From positions 258,804-322,803 of the forward strand of contig RQTK01000507.1 in NCBI GenBank assembly GCA_003991915.1: a stretch of DNA of 64,000 nt. Reading direction: 5' to 3'. The position numbers and the translations under genes are program-made. This document shows, piece by piece, positions 1 through 12,736 of the stretch (the stretch's first letter is position 1; the number at the start of each line of letters is the position of its first letter). This DNA is from Elysia chlorotica. Its lineage: Eukaryota > Mollusca > Gastropoda > Plakobranchidae. Below the pieces are notes generated by a model. That model was given only the letters and a program-made list of their open reading frames with translations. It was not told the origin of the DNA and did not search any database.

Positions 1-371
1 AGCATTTTTTGCTTCTGAGTTAACATACGGCATGAGGATTTTTTTTTTTTTTTAATTTAGTTGAGAGAAACTTGGTGATGGGTGCTTTGAACTCTTTACT
101 TTGTAGAGTATTAAAAGAAATGTTTTTTTGCCTTGTTTTCCTTTCTTAAAAAATTGTATCGTTGAAATTCATCTCACTTCTTGAATTGGTACTTTTATTC
201 GATTTCTAAATCAACAGATTAAGGGCTAGGGGTGGGGCGGGGAGGGGGATTCTTGAAGCAGATAATACTGAGGCTATTTGTTGTTTTTTTTGTCTACCCC
301 AGGTATTTAGTAGTAATTTGGCATCTCTTCTTTCGACTTCCTAAGTCAACTTAATTTTTTCTTCTTTTCAG

Positions 372-465
372 AGAGTTTGAAATTCCCTGGGATTTAAACA
401 GCTCAGCTCAAAGCACGTCAACAGGGAAACATAAGGTGGCTGGCGGGGTTTCAAAAAAACACTGA
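372..465 (+). CDS. Putative terminal coding exon of an unidentified gene entering from the left
   Basis: A pyrimidine-rich tract ending in CAG at 369-371 is followed by a frame open from 373 to a TGA at 463-465 (A closes a split codon, then EFEIPWDLNSS...GVSKKH). A strong 3' splice site, an unbroken frame up to a stop, and polyadenylation signals downstream (1146, 2442, 2923) are what a last exon looks like. I do not recognise the family; the tail is hydrophilic and basic. The rest of the gene would lie left of the window, and bases 1-371 read as its last intron. It could also be a chance acceptor plus a 30-codon frame. Confidence 0.4.
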
Positions 466-3421
466 CTTTTTGTGTAAACTCGGCTTGCCGAGATTGAAAA
501 CTTTACAGAGTATAATCTCATAAACGGCAATGATACCACTGCCCGACTCAGGCCAACTGTTGCAGGGTGTCATGGTGACTCAATGTTCATTTACTCATCA
601 CAAGAGTGCTATTTGTTCATCAGCTCTTTTTCATAAGACTGGAGGCCAAAAATTTCTTCAGTGTAATTTGGATTTTCCTTATTCATGCTTCAGTTTCATG
701 GAAAAACAGTTTCAATGCCTGTATAATTTCGCCCCTTTAATGTATATACAATACCCATCTTTCAAATTAATAATGGATGTTTTGCCATGGAAAGAGAGGT
801 GACTTAGAAATTGGAATAACAATGTAAAAAACTTTGGTTATATAATACAAGGGTTGATCTAGGATTGAAAAAAAACAAACCTGGACGTTTTTCCACTTAG
901 ACTAACAGACTTGAGTAACTCTACGCACTAATGCTATGTAATGGGCTGAAGAATTGTGTAATGGTAAATCGTTTTATACCAGTTAACCCTTTCTGTACGT
1001 CACAGGTGATTTCCCAGGGATCTTTTCTATTTGTATAAAATGCTTGTATATGGAATTTTTTTCAGTATTCCTCAAAAATCAATTTTGACTATCACTATAT
1101 GTGAATGGAAAATTTATTGAACATTAGCCATTTCTGAAACCCTTCAATAAAGTGAAAAATGCAATAGTCATACAGTGTAAACCTCATAAAACAAAGTCTG
1201 ATAACTTGAATTTCTCATAAACTGAATTTTGCGAAAGGTTAGTTTTTTTTTCTCTTTGGCTCTATTAAAATAAAACTCATAATTCAAATTTTTTTCTCCG
1301 GTTTGATTCTCTTAAATCGAAAATGACACTACCAAAAGGCATTACAAAAGTACTATCTGTCAAGCAGAATTTAAAGTTTAGATCCAAACCCAAGCAATTG
1401 GAATTATGAGGTTTCCACTGTATTTGTACATCTACTGTGACACAGGCATCCCACCTAAAAAGGTGGTCTAAAGGTAAAGCACGCTGCTTCTTATCCAAAA
1501 GTTGTAGCAGAGTAAGATAGGGAGTGGAGGTAGATTAGATAGCCGAGAGAGAGGGAGAGAAAGTGTTTGGAAGAAAAATTTGTCAATGTAGCACTAACGT
1601 GAGGAATAATTTGGAAGCCAACAGAAATTTGTGTACATATAGAAAGATATTTGTGCTGTGCAGCCAATATTGTTCACATCTTCATAAAAGTAGACATCCT
1701 TTTAAACTTTAGTTATGATTAATACGAGTCCCCTCAAAGAGAGACAAGAAAAGTCTTAAGTCTGTTATTTTGGTGAATTTGAACAGTTATAGAAGTGTGT
1801 GCGTGATATTATTTTGTATGGAAGCAGCTATGTGATACTCTCTGTGTAGAAAAAAAAAACAACTTGAAACATGTACTGCTGTTGTAAAAAAAAACAATCA
1901 ATCTGTTTGTATCTCTATTCTTTTATCTATTTTCAAGTTCATGTTTTTTTCCCAAAATTGTATTTTGAAGATATGCTCAGAATTTTTCAACTGTTGAAAT
2001 TGTTTCCTGTTAAGCTTATCTCTATGAGTTTGAGAGTAGTTATATAGATTACATCAAACATATAATACATGTCTTTATTATTTTGTGTCAAGTACTTTGA
2101 GACATTGTTATGCTGTTTTGTAACATGCAAATGTGTCTTTGGAATATCCAATATACTTGAGTTTCTCTATTTCCATATAAGGATGATAAATAATTGTACA
2201 TGTGAACGATTTCTAACATTTCTTTCTGTAATGCTGTATACATTTTTTGACTATTTTTTAAAGTTCTCTTGATATCATGTCTCCTGTGATGTGCGTCTAG
2301 TTACTCTGCATCGGTAATGTGAATGCACATGCTGCATACAATTATTGTATATAATGTACAATGTTGAGTTATGATTTACACACTTGAATACATTTTGTTA
2401 AATTTTTAATGTAGGAAAATGTCTTTGAAAAACAAAATGAAAATAAAAAAGTGCAAAATTTATAGGTGTGTAAAATTCTTGGGAAAATAGGGTCACTTGG
2501 CACATGTTGTGTCAGGTGGAACCTCTATATTTATGATGTAATTTTGAACAGATTTACTGATGGTCTGAAAAAGAAAACAATTGTCTTTGCATTCATGTAC
2601 AATGCATAATTACATATGCACATGTATCAACAAAGAGGCTTGTCTTCTCTGTCTAAAGATTTTACTCCCAGTTGATCTGCGATCAAGGTCTTTACACTTC
2701 TGGGTATTTAGTGCGGAATATTTCAACACTGCAAATTTGGACTGCATCATTTATATTTTACTTTTGGAAAAGATAATTAAGGTGCAGAATTTTTCTATAT
2801 TTTGACTATATTCTTAAACAAAGCTGTTTGGACAAAACGAAAGGCATTTGGGGGTAAAGTAGAAAATGGAATGTCTTTTTTTCTTCAAGCCCAAAGTTGC
2901 TTTGTCAATGTCACATTCTACAAATAAAAAATATGAGGTTGTTTTCAAAGGTCAACACTACTATTTTAGATAAAATTAAGACCTTTTAAAAATCATTTTA
3001 AAAAAAATCTTGAGGGAATAAATAACAAGAGATGATGCAAACCCTTTTACTCAGGCACCGCTTCAATTCAAGCCCAACGTGATACTGTCTGTAACTCTGT
3101 GCCAAGCTTATTATCACAGTAGCATACTTTAAAAAATCCTTAATTGGACAAGATTGCGATAAATTTGAGTATTTTTTTGGTTTTGGTTACAAAGCAATTC
3201 ACTCAGGACTTTATTTTAAATCTATAGCATTTTAACCGAGTTCAAATTACAATTTGTCACAGTAAACCAGAAAGTCATCAGAAGCGCAAACTGAAAGTGA
3301 GATTTCACCACTTGACTGGAATGAGGCCAAATTTGAAGACAATTGGGGAATGCTTAAATCAGATCATTTCGCGCGGCTTATCATTTAAATTCACTGATCT
3401 TCTCATCTCTAACTTGATCTT
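466..3421 (+). other. AT-rich stretch: probable long 3' UTR of the left-hand gene, then intergenic
   Basis: No coding exon is convincing on either strand. AATAAA hexamers on the plus strand at 1146-1151, 2442-2447 and 2923-2928 could end the transcript of the gene whose last exon is at 372-465. The remainder is AT-rich with T and A runs. WDR12 arrives from the right on the opposite strand, so the two genes converge. Confidence 0.4.
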
Positions 3422-3678
3422 CTTTCAAAGAATTTGGGGGGGGGGGGGGGGGGGGGCAACTCTGGGGTAGAACATCGGCTTCCGACGCAAAAGGTTCTTG
3501 GTTCGAGTCCTGGCGATTTCGCTCCTAACTGGTTGGGTCGGTTTCAGTTTAATGTAACCCCCCTGTCTTGTGTGTGGCAGCACATAAAATTATCAGACGT
3601 CAGTCTTGGGGCCCATCCACAATATAGCCGACATAGTGCTGATTTTGGACATTAAACCAACTCAACTTTCAAAGAATT
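3422..3678 (+). repeat. tRNA-derived SINE, full length, with perfect 13-bp target-site duplication
   Basis: A G-run is followed by a tRNA-like head (GGGTAGAAC... near 3463 and box B GGTTCGAGTCC at about 3499), a conserved body, and a tail ending in ATTAAACCAACTCAA. CTTTCAAAGAATT flanks it exactly at 3422-3434 and 3666-3678, so this copy was inserted by target-primed retrotransposition. The same family recurs at 10256, 17693, 24957, 32780, 35067, 43730, 54372, 63035 and 63738, with a looser relative at 63458. It is tRNA-derived by its A and B boxes; I cannot assign a named superfamily. Confidence 0.85.
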
Positions 3679-4032
3679 AATGACTGTATTTACTTTTTAT
3701 GGAGTCACGGCAGTGAAGTGGTTAAATACTGAAAAAAGACGTAAAACCTGGTTACAGATATATGTACTGGATAGCACCAATATTTAACTTCCTGAAGGGA
3801 TGTTGATTTTTTGGGGCTACCACCCAATGTAATACATTTTAGTACCCCAAGTTTGTCATTAGATTACAAAACTTTAGGAAATAAAAAAATGCCAATAAAT
3901 AAAGTAGCCATTTTAATAATAAATAGATAAAGAGAGTATGTGTCAAAAGAATCACACTTTCTTACGTGTGTATTTAAATTTATATTAAAAAAAAACAAAC
4001 AAGTAGAATGGAGATTGCATAAACAATGTTCC

Positions 4033-4038
4033 TTTATT
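4033..4038 (-). terminator. Poly(A) signal of WDR12
   Basis: Read on the minus strand this is AATAAA, only 15 nt beyond the WDR12 stop codon. No other minus-strand AATAAA occurs for several hundred bases, so the WDR12 3' UTR is probably very short. Confidence 0.55.
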
Positions 4039-4053
4039 TTTTTTTTTTTTTTG

Positions 4054-7000
4054 TCAACCTTTGTAGTTGAACATTTTGAGCTGATTGTCTGCCCCACCAG
4101 AGAGCATGAGATCTGGAATTGACCAATCCACAGCCAGAATCTTTTCCTCCTGTCCAATCATATTGTATAAAGGAGCTTTAGGGCTGAAGAGAAGAAAAAA
4201 AAAGGCATTTGAACTAAACTTTAAATATGCATATATATCCTAGAAAAATCAATCTGCCTAACACCATGACAGAAATAGAAGTATGAAGAAGTTAGAGTGC
4301 TGGCCCCAACAGCAGTTATAAGGGGGTGCTCTAATCTGAGCGAGAGGAAAGAAACAACTTCCACTAAAGTTCAGTAAATGCAAATCTTCTGCAGGTTCAT
4401 TATTTGTGTTAAACCTTTTGTCTCAGTGGCTACAGGACAAATATTTTTTTCATAACACAAAAGTGTCACCTCAGACAATCTGTTTTTTATTTTAAACAAA
4501 CGGGACTAAATACATATGGAAAAATTTTTTTTTACTTGGCGTGATCAACAGATTATAATGCTAGCTGAAGTTATGAAAGATGGAAATCAGGGTGAAAAAA
4601 TACTTCATTTAACTAGAGATAATGTGTCTTGGGAATAGCCGGGATGTTCCATGGTACAATCACTATTTTTTTCTTTTTTTTGTGTGTGTATACATGTACC
4701 AAGAAAGATGCCATTGCAAAGAATTTAAAAAATGAGAACAGTGAACATTAACATTATAAACAGTTTCTTAGAATACAGTATTTCCCGTTGGGAAAAACAA
4801 TTGGCATAAATATAAACTTTATTTTAAAAGATCCACAATAGAAATTTGTTAATTCTCTGAATGAGAAATGCAATAAGCGGTTAGATGTGAAGGAATAGTT
4901 TCTACATGACATCAGATCATTTTATCGAAATTTCAAGATGTTATTACCTTCTTGTATCCCATAGCTTCATGAGGCAATCATGAGAACCACTCACAAACAA
5001 ATGCTCGTCTGTTTTCGACCAGTCCACACCGGAGACCCAGCCAGCATGTGATGTGTACGTGCCTTTCATTTCTGAGAAAGGATTTATGATTCAAATTGAA
5101 TTATTTTAATTTGTTAAAAAATATATTTTGTTCTAAATACTAGTGTGGCTAATACAGTCTCACTTAGTCTTACATTTTTTTCCAGAATATCTAAATGACC
5201 AACGATAACATTTGTTGGATGATACACTCTCTGTCAAAGGTAACTAATCTGAAAATTGACGAGTAAACCGCACAAACACTTTTCTTGCATGGCGTTTTTT
5301 TTTTTTTTTTAACAAGATATAGGCATAGATATGTATGGAAGCGTTTGGAAGGACATGACTGCCAACCCTGTGAAGCAAGATGGCTGGTGATGATGATAAA
5401 TTAAAACATTTATATGTGCTTTAAAGTATTTAAATCAATTTGAAAACAAAATAATGGCAAGTCTTAAGACTAGCCCTTAAATTATCTATCTAAATAAATT
5501 GAAAAGATTTTTCAAAGTTTTATAAAGATGTCAGAGTGATTATGGTAGTTAATGAAAATAAACACCTTTTGTGCGAAGATCGTGGAGGCGGACATGTCTA
5601 TCTGCAGAGGCTGATACAATCAGATTTGACAGCCGTGAGTGGGCGATCTGAAAAAACGCTTTGGATCCTTCCTGCACATACAATCGTCAAAAGGCAAAGG
5701 CAAACAATAATTATACTTCAAAAAGATAATCCAAACAAAAAAAATTTATTTTGCAATAAAAACACCAAAAACGTGTTTATCAACCTAGGATCAGAATAAG
5801 ACTAAGTATCCAATCCTACTCAAACATTTAAATCATCAATTTCCCTGCAGCTGCATTAACACTTCCAAAAAGTAGAACACATCAATTTCTTTTCTTTTTT
5901 TTTTATTATGCAAGAGAACCAAAAGCTTCAAATTTCTAAACTTCATTTTTTGTTTGAGAAACCAATGATCAAATCATTTTTTAAATGTATCTTTCGTCTG
6001 CTGCTATGATTTATTTTCCCTTCCAAGACCAGAAGCTGGACTGGTTTTTTTTTTATGAAACCTTGTATTTATTTGCGCGGTCAGACCAAGGCAAAAAATG
6101 GTTCATCGGAAACCACGCCCCACCCAGCCACCAGCGTCAGTCTGGCTCTGGCCTTGTTTGGGTTGCAGCCTCAACTCCTGAAATGCCTGCTAGCTTTGAG
6201 AAGATTCTTTACAGCTGGATATAGATTACCATAGTTTGAGTAAATTAGCAAAAAAACTTCATTTACTTTCTAATTCTACAATTGATTTTAGTACTGTTTT
6301 TTGAGAGATCTTTATGTTTGCAGCGTTTCTCTCCAAGACCCTATCTCTGAAGCTCTTTTCTTCTTTTGCATCTATGTGAGACTGTTCACACTTTACATCC
6401 ATAAGACAGAAGCAATAACAAAAATGTTGAAACATGAACAGGACGCTTAAAGAGGAGCGTACCACAATCTGCGTCTGCTCGGCCCTGGTCATGTCCCACA
6501 CGCGCATGGTGTGATCCCACGATGCCGAGCAGACGGTGGAATCGTCGAGCCAGACCGCAGCAGACACAGCCTCCTTGTGTCCTCCCACAGTGAGCAGGGG
6601 GACCCGCGTCACCATCTTGTGGCCACCGCTCTTCAGTTTTTTAGCTTGCTGCAGAGTCTCAGAGTCCTCTGTTTCTTTTTGTTCAGTCGAATTATTGTCT
6701 TGTGAAGGTTGATGAGGAGAAAACAAAACAGTGACACATATTGAAGGCAAGGTTATGTTTACATATTGATAAAAGATACCAAGCTTCAATCAAAATTATC
6801 ATAGAAGGAAAGCCTGTTTTAAAAAATACAATGTACAGTCCAGTCCATACATAACGGCTTGTGCTGTAACAGCACTTTCCCCACACTCCCTTTTTCTCCT
6901 CTTAAAACCTTAGTAAAAATTCACTGGTTTAAAGGAGTCCACAAGCTCTCTGATATAACGGCTCCTTGAGTAGGCGGAGCTTAACAACAACACAGGCAGC

Positions 7001-10000
7001 GAGTGGGACATACAAATGAGAATGCTGCAAAGCCAGCTCATTAAAACCCTCAAGAGAGAGAGAGAGAGAGACAGAGGGATGAGAGAAATGGAAGCGAAAA
7101 AGAGAGAGAGGGTGAGAGGCTTATATGGAGGAGAGAGAAAAAAAAAATGGTTAGAGAAAATGATAGAGAGGAACAAGAAGGATTGGAGAGAGCAACATAA
7201 GGAGAGAGGGGATGAGAAAATGACACAGAGAGAGAAAGAAAAAGAGAGAGGAAGTGACTCATATAGATATAAAGAGAGAAAGAGAAAGAGAGCACCCTTT
7301 TAGAGTCAATAAGCAAACCATCAGGAGTGATTGACACATGTGTTGCGAAACCGAGAACAGAGGTGTACGAAAGCTGAATGGTCAAGTCACAATAGCTGGT
7401 TTGTAGCGGCATATATTAAAGAGAAATAAAAATGTTTCATAAGGGGAGCGGGTTTGTAAGCGGAGAGTTCTTAGATGGAGACCACTGTATAACTAACTTG
7501 AAAGCCATAATTAGTACAAGTGCTGCATCAATAATACTCTTAGTACATGTGCTGCATCAATAATACTCTAACTTTATGCCACTTACCAGCTGTCCATAAC
7601 TTGATTGTTTTGTCCCACGAGCCAGTAACTACCTAACAAACATAAATACAAACAACAACAAATCATTTTGCATTTTTATTGATTTTGGATTTTAGCATCA
7701 TAATCTATTGATTGATAGTTAGAAAATGTTAACATGACAAGAAGGTATTTTGGCAATTATGGATATAATAAAATCCTTTATGACGGTGTTTCAGATGTTT
7801 TTGTCAAGACACTATATTTGAACAAACTTTTGAAGGCGCCAATGCCATTCGACCCAAAGTTCTAAGGCCACCCTGAATTTTCTTAGATCCAACCAGGATA
7901 TGAATCCGGAAGAGGATTGCAACCAGTGGCGCGAATCTGGAAATCCGGTTTATTCCGGAAAACTTGCACCCATGGATTTGTTATGTTTCTTAATTTATTG
8001 ATCAACAATACATAAGTTTAATATTGATTTAATCTATAAGTTTAATTCTTTTTCTAAATCCCATTGAATTTTCCTGAAAAATGAAACACTGTAGCTTTTA
8101 GAGTTCTTTCTTGAGAACTAGCAGAAGGAGTGTGTACAGACCATTGCATGATTAACTTTTTTCTTAACAAAATACAAATCATCGGCATGACAAATTTGGT
8201 ACATTCTACCTCCTTAAATGAAAGTTTCTTTCATTACCCACTATATTATAGCTTATAAACTTTAAGCTCTTTGTTTATTAACCATTGAAAATGGTTATTC
8301 CTTCTTATTGTCTTTAAGTTATTACTGTACCCGTTCTCCGTCCGCATTCGCAGCAATGCAGTCCACACTGCCAGAGTGGCCCCTGAAGGCATAAAGGCAG
8401 TCAATCTCTTTCTTGGAGGCTTTCCACCGCCACACAAACGCTGACTGGTCGTGAGAACCGCTGGCAAAAAGGTGCTCATCCTCTTCATCCCCTGATTTTT
8501 TAAGATGCAAATTGAAACAGCACAAAGGATTATTGTCTATCATACTAGCTAAAGTAAATGGCCACATAAAAAGTTTTAGCTCCTGATAAAATTACATTTA
8601 AAAGAGAAAACCATACACAGTTTAATAAATTATATCAAAAGACCTGTTCACAATAATTTCAAAATTCCTCTTTTACTTTATATTCATTCATTTTGACAGA
8701 GTTAGGCACAGCCTTATTCTCCCACCTGTACTTCTGAGCCAAGTGACACACTTTACAGGTCCAGAGTGACCCGGAATTGTTGTCAAACATTGACCATCCC
8801 GGGACCACAGCTTTATTGTGTTGTCGTAGCAACCACATAGAATTCTGAAACATTGAAATGAAAGGAATAATACAATTGACAGATAGAAAAACTGTTATAC
8901 CTGTCATAGATATGGTTAAGCATACAAGGAGAGGGCACTAAACCAAATTAAATAAATATACAATTAATATGCTTGGAAATAGTTATGAAAAACTGATGAT
9001 TCAAATAAATGTAAAAGATGAATTTTAATGTCTGACATCAGAAAATATGCTGTATTGTAATAAGGGAGAACTGATGAAAAATCTGTGTTTCAAGAATTAA
9101 GGTGAAACGAGATAGCCTACTATATGTACTGGTCATTAATCAGATTAACAAAGGAAAACAACAACTGATATTATCCTTAACAAAGTAACTTGGAAGGATC
9201 CTATGGAAAGAACTTACAAATTGTTGTTACCACGGACAGAACTGATCCAGTCATCGTGAGACAGAGATGCTTCTGGTCGTGGCGCTGCTTGTCTTTCAAT
9301 ATATTCAATTTCCAGCACAGATTCCTGAGATGAGGGAGAAAAATTAGTATTACAGGAAACAAAAAGTCACAATGAAAATTGAGAGCAATAAGTTTTCTAT
9401 AACAAACTCCTGAACCAACGTATTATTTGCATATATTTACCAATTGGTATTATGACCTATTTGTCAAAATCCATTAACCCTTTGAGATGATCTGATAAAG
9501 AAGAGAACAGATACCAAAGGCTGAAAACAATCAAGCAGGAATTATCTTCAAGAGCATATTTTTACCCGCAAAGAAAGGATACAGGTGAATAAAGTTAAAC
9601 TTCAAATGTTCTTTTATCATCTATTGCTGCGTTTGTTTTTATATATTAATTGCCTATATTACTAACACACATGTTATCCGCTAGGGTCTTTAACAGCTGA
9701 GCAGTAGTACTTTTTAGTGCAGTGCTCATAGTGCCACATACGATATCTTTGTACTGTGGGGTTAGATATATCTCTTTCTTTCAAATCTACCGATACAAAA
9801 AAAATATGCTTGGTCCTATTGTTTACATTTGTATGACAGCTACAGATCCAATACCAACTATCTTACAATTGATATATCCTTGTCTTCAAGGTAAACTTCC
9901 AATGTAGATCGAAGCAATTCTCCATTTATCAGGAAGTCAAAGGAAGCTGTCTTTTCCCCATCACCTGTGAAGAAACAAAATTTAATACAATGACTACTAG

Positions 10001-10416
10001 AAATATTACTGGAACTACTTCTGGGATTGCTGTTAACATAAATGTATAATATGGAGGTCTTGACAAAGCTAACACAAATAGCAATATGGCCAAAGTTGCA
10101 TTTTTCTGACAGCTCTTGGACATTGTAAAAGTTATAGAATTGATTTATAATTTTAATAATCTTTAAAAAAAAACTGATTTTTCAAGGTTTTAATTTTGGC
10201 TTTATAATTCAATTGAAGTTGAAAAAGAAACAGAGAGAGAGAGAGAGAGAGAGTTAAGTTGTGTTGGTTTAAAGTCAAACTAGACTATATTGTGGACGAA
10301 TCCCAAGACTGACATCTGACAATTTTATGTGCTGCCACTCACGAGACAGTGCCCAAAGACCTGGACTCCTATCTCAGCCGGTCACATTATACTGACACAG
10401 ATCCAACCAGTTACAG

Positions 10417-10453
<37 letters not shown>

Positions 10454-12736
10454 GGGAGGGGGTGGGAGGTGCAATATAAGATGGTAGAGTTAAAAAAAAA
10501 ATGCATTAGGTGGCTAAAAGTAAAAGAGCATATGTTAGAATAACTGTTTTTCACACCAAAGGGAAATTGCTCATCAAGCGCCACTCTAAAGCTAGAGACC
10601 CAAACCAACTTGTCAAAGATAAAAAATCTCTAAAATACAGTTAGAACATATTTTATTTTCAGCTGCAGTATTCAAATGATGAGGAATCGACAGAGTGACA
10701 TTTGAAGTAAGACTGGTGGATAAGTCCTGAATATTTGTTACCACTGTTCTCAGCTTTGATTTTCAAGATGGATCAGTCTTAAAATACTTGCTGCTAAACT
10801 TTCTACATGGTCAAATCTATTGTTTCAAAGGAATCACTTTTGATCAGAACAATGTACCTTCATATAAGACACTGTGAACTATGTCATTTAGCTCCTTGGG
10901 AGACACTGATATAGGCAATGAGTAAGGGACATCCGGAATAGAGTACCTGCAAAACAGAAAGCACAATTATTTTATCATTAATACACATTTGTACAAATGT
11001 ATTTCAGTTTAAGAAAATATATAAAGGGGCATTTGTTGAAAATGTCATATCAACATATCAGTCATATAAAGTTACTGCAATAATATGTCAGTGAATAGCC
11101 ACGAGCGTAACCAGTAGTTCTTTCACAGTGAGGCAGTCAGCAAGCGCGCTGCGCTTTATGGCTTAACCCATAAGCGTGCGCAACAATTGGCTGCTTTGCT
11201 GTGAAAGAATTGCTGGTTCCTCTAATGGCTACTTCATTCATTCAGCACCTCCCAACTGGACACTGCGGGGTGCCAAGTAACTGCCACTGGTAGTGGGCCT
11301 TCATTCCTCCTTTTTCTATCACTGAATGGGTGTAAAGGCTCTTAAAATATAAACCAATGAAATCAATGAATAGTTTGGAGGATTCTCAGCCTCTCTGTCA
11401 CATTATGACGGTTATATCATGGATGATAGCCTGAATCTCTAAGAAAGGAAAGGGCTGAGGAAGGAGCAAGATAGTCCCGGTAGAAATCTTGGGTAACCTG
11501 GTGGTGTTTAGTGCCTGTGTATAAAGATGGTTGGATCATTGATGCAGGGAAAGATGGTGATGAAAGCCATGCTTTGACTGATTCGCATAGAAGTCTCAAA
11601 CGCCACCCCACTAGACATAAAGCCAGACATCTCTGTATTGTAGAACATTTAATTGGGGCAATAAGGGTTCTAAACACAACACTGCCATTCAAGAGAAACA
11701 CAGGAGGATTGTTGTTTCATGTAAAAAAGGATTCAAACTGAAACATAACACACCCATAGCTATTTAAAATTAAATAAGTTTAATTGTGTTCACCTGTAGG
11801 AAAGAAAGTAGTGACTGGCTTCTCCACACCATTAGCAATTTAACAAGTATTAAAAAGCTAAAACAAACAAGATAGTGAAATCAACCAACTTCTCAGCACA
11901 ATATAAGAATTTTTATGAACTTATAACTAGAAATGAAAAAAAAATATTGACGCTAACAGCGTAACACTCAGAGAGAGCATCAGTTGACCAGGTGAACAGT
12001 ACTGCCACACCCCATTTTCTCACACTTAGTCACACGTGCCAGACCCAGACTTGCCATCTGGCCTAGGGCCGTCTGCAAAGCGCCGTGTGGGTAAACATGA
12101 ACATGAACTTGAAACCAAATAATATATTTTGAAATATACATCTGTCCAAACCAAAAAAAAAAAAAAGAAAACAAAATAAAATTAAAGGTGAAAAGCTAAG
12201 AAACCACTAGGCCTACTGATAAGTGAAATATTCAGTGATGATAAAGTGGTGCAGTGTTGACTCAAAACAGTCAACATACATAATGCACAATTTCAATAAA
12301 TGAGTAATGTATGTTATTTGAATAAATACAATGAAACTGAACTGTATAAACCCTTTTGAATCTATTTATTACTAGATGTAGAACCTACTTGGCACTATTG
12401 TTTGACTTATAGCAGCCTTTATAAAGGTAGTTACAAAACTTGAAGAAGAAAAAAAACGAGGCTAGCCTACATAGATTTCTAAGTGCTGAGCGAAGTTTAG
12501 TGGATAGGTTAATTCTGGACCTATAGTACAGGAAATGAGCTACATCCAAGCAAGGTTAGAACTGGATTCTATAGCTAGATCTAACCCAAAGACTGAAGAC
12601 TATATCTAGACAGACCGTGATCGTGGTCTCCCTAGACTCTATAGTCTATCCTAAATTCTTCGTCTTACTCTGTTTGCTTTGTGAAGAACTTTGCTTGGAC
12701 GTGAGAGGTTGAGCCAAGACTTGCTTCTGATGCCAT
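4054..12736 (-). CDS. WDR12: Ribosome biogenesis protein WDR12 (Ytm1 homologue), complete, 11 coding exons
   Basis: Coding exons, in transcript order: 12736-12669, 10946-10858, 9964-9867, 9324-9218, 8844-8726, 8491-8331, 7632-7587, 6698-6463, 5671-5566, 5071-4948, 4183-4054. All introns are GT/AG and phases agree throughout, giving 1,284 nt and 427 aa, close to vertebrate WDR12. The start reads [20 protein letters not shown], and residues about 13-75 match the NLE domain. Seven WD40 blades follow, with blade ends TIKLWS, SAFVWRW, TIKLWTA, TMRVWDM, HVRLHDL, LMKLWDT and QLKMFNY. From family knowledge, it joins PES1 and BOP1 (PeBoW) in the nucleolus for 27S pre-rRNA processing and 60S assembly; the NLE domain contacts the AAA+ ATPase Rea1/Midasin. 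Blades 5 and 7 end in LHDL and MFNY rather than LWD, as is common in outer blades. Introns carry SINE, foldback and GA-rich sequence but nothing that breaks the gene. Confidence 0.95.
5300..5400 (+). repeat. Possible LINE 3' end with ATG-rich tail in a WDR12 intron
   Basis: A T-run is followed by sequence around 5335-5385 that ends in GATGATGAT and a short A-rich stretch, the layout of a non-LTR retrotransposon 3' end with a microsatellite tail. No diagnostic protein motif survives, so the call is weak. Confidence 0.25.
6045..6200 (+). repeat. Dispersed repeat shared with 61660-61860
   Basis: The stretch around 6050-6165 aligns in the same orientation with 61665-61800. Shared blocks include ATGAAACC, GGTCnGAC and CCAGCCACCAGCG followed by CAGTCTGG. 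It lies in a WDR12 intron. The repeat class is unknown. Confidence 0.5.
7045..7295 (+). repeat. GA-rich low-complexity tract
   Basis: Imperfect (GA)n/(GAAA)n sequence in a WDR12 intron. It yields long biased reading frames on both strands that are not genes. Confidence 0.85.
7511..7568 (+). repeat. Two-copy 29-bp tandem duplication
   Basis: Units at 7511-7539 and 7540-7568 differ by one base (TTAGTACAAGTGC against TTAGTACATGTGC). It ends 19 nt from the donor of the 46-nt WDR12 exon at 7632-7587. Confidence 0.9.
10256..10421 (-). repeat. SINE of the common family, missing its tRNA head
   Basis: The tail and body are recognisable in reverse orientation (GTTGGTTTAAAG, then the TGTGCTGCCACTCACGAGAC block and CCAACCAG). 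The tRNA-like head is absent, replaced by a (GA)n run from about 10425. It lies in WDR12 intron 2. Confidence 0.75.
11091..11235. repeat. Foldback (palindromic) element in WDR12 intron 1
   Basis: AACCAGTAGTTCTTTCACAG at 11109-11128 pairs with 11199-11218 (two mismatches). The arms continue imperfectly inward through GCGCGCTGCGC/GCGTGCGC and outward through AGCCA/TGGCT. The element is about 145 bp with a small AT-rich centre and no reading frame, which looks like a MITE or other foldback repeat. Confidence 0.65.
11236..12668. other. Remainder of WDR12 intron 1, no recognisable gene
   Basis: I see no exon or known repeat here beyond short A-runs. Short open frames near 11417-11741 on both strands lack splice context and protein similarity. 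Confidence 0.5.
12571..12650. repeat. TAGATCTA-rich patch beside the WDR12 start
   Basis: CTAGATCT, ATATCTAGAC and CTATAG motifs cluster in intron 1 just inside the first WDR12 coding exon (12736-12669). Similar patches sit near the PCED1 and MIC60 start codons. Confidence 0.4.

Noticed and set aside
7016..7412. Long charged or Ser/Leu-rich frames on both strands
   Set aside because: Low-complexity GA tract within a WDR12 intron.
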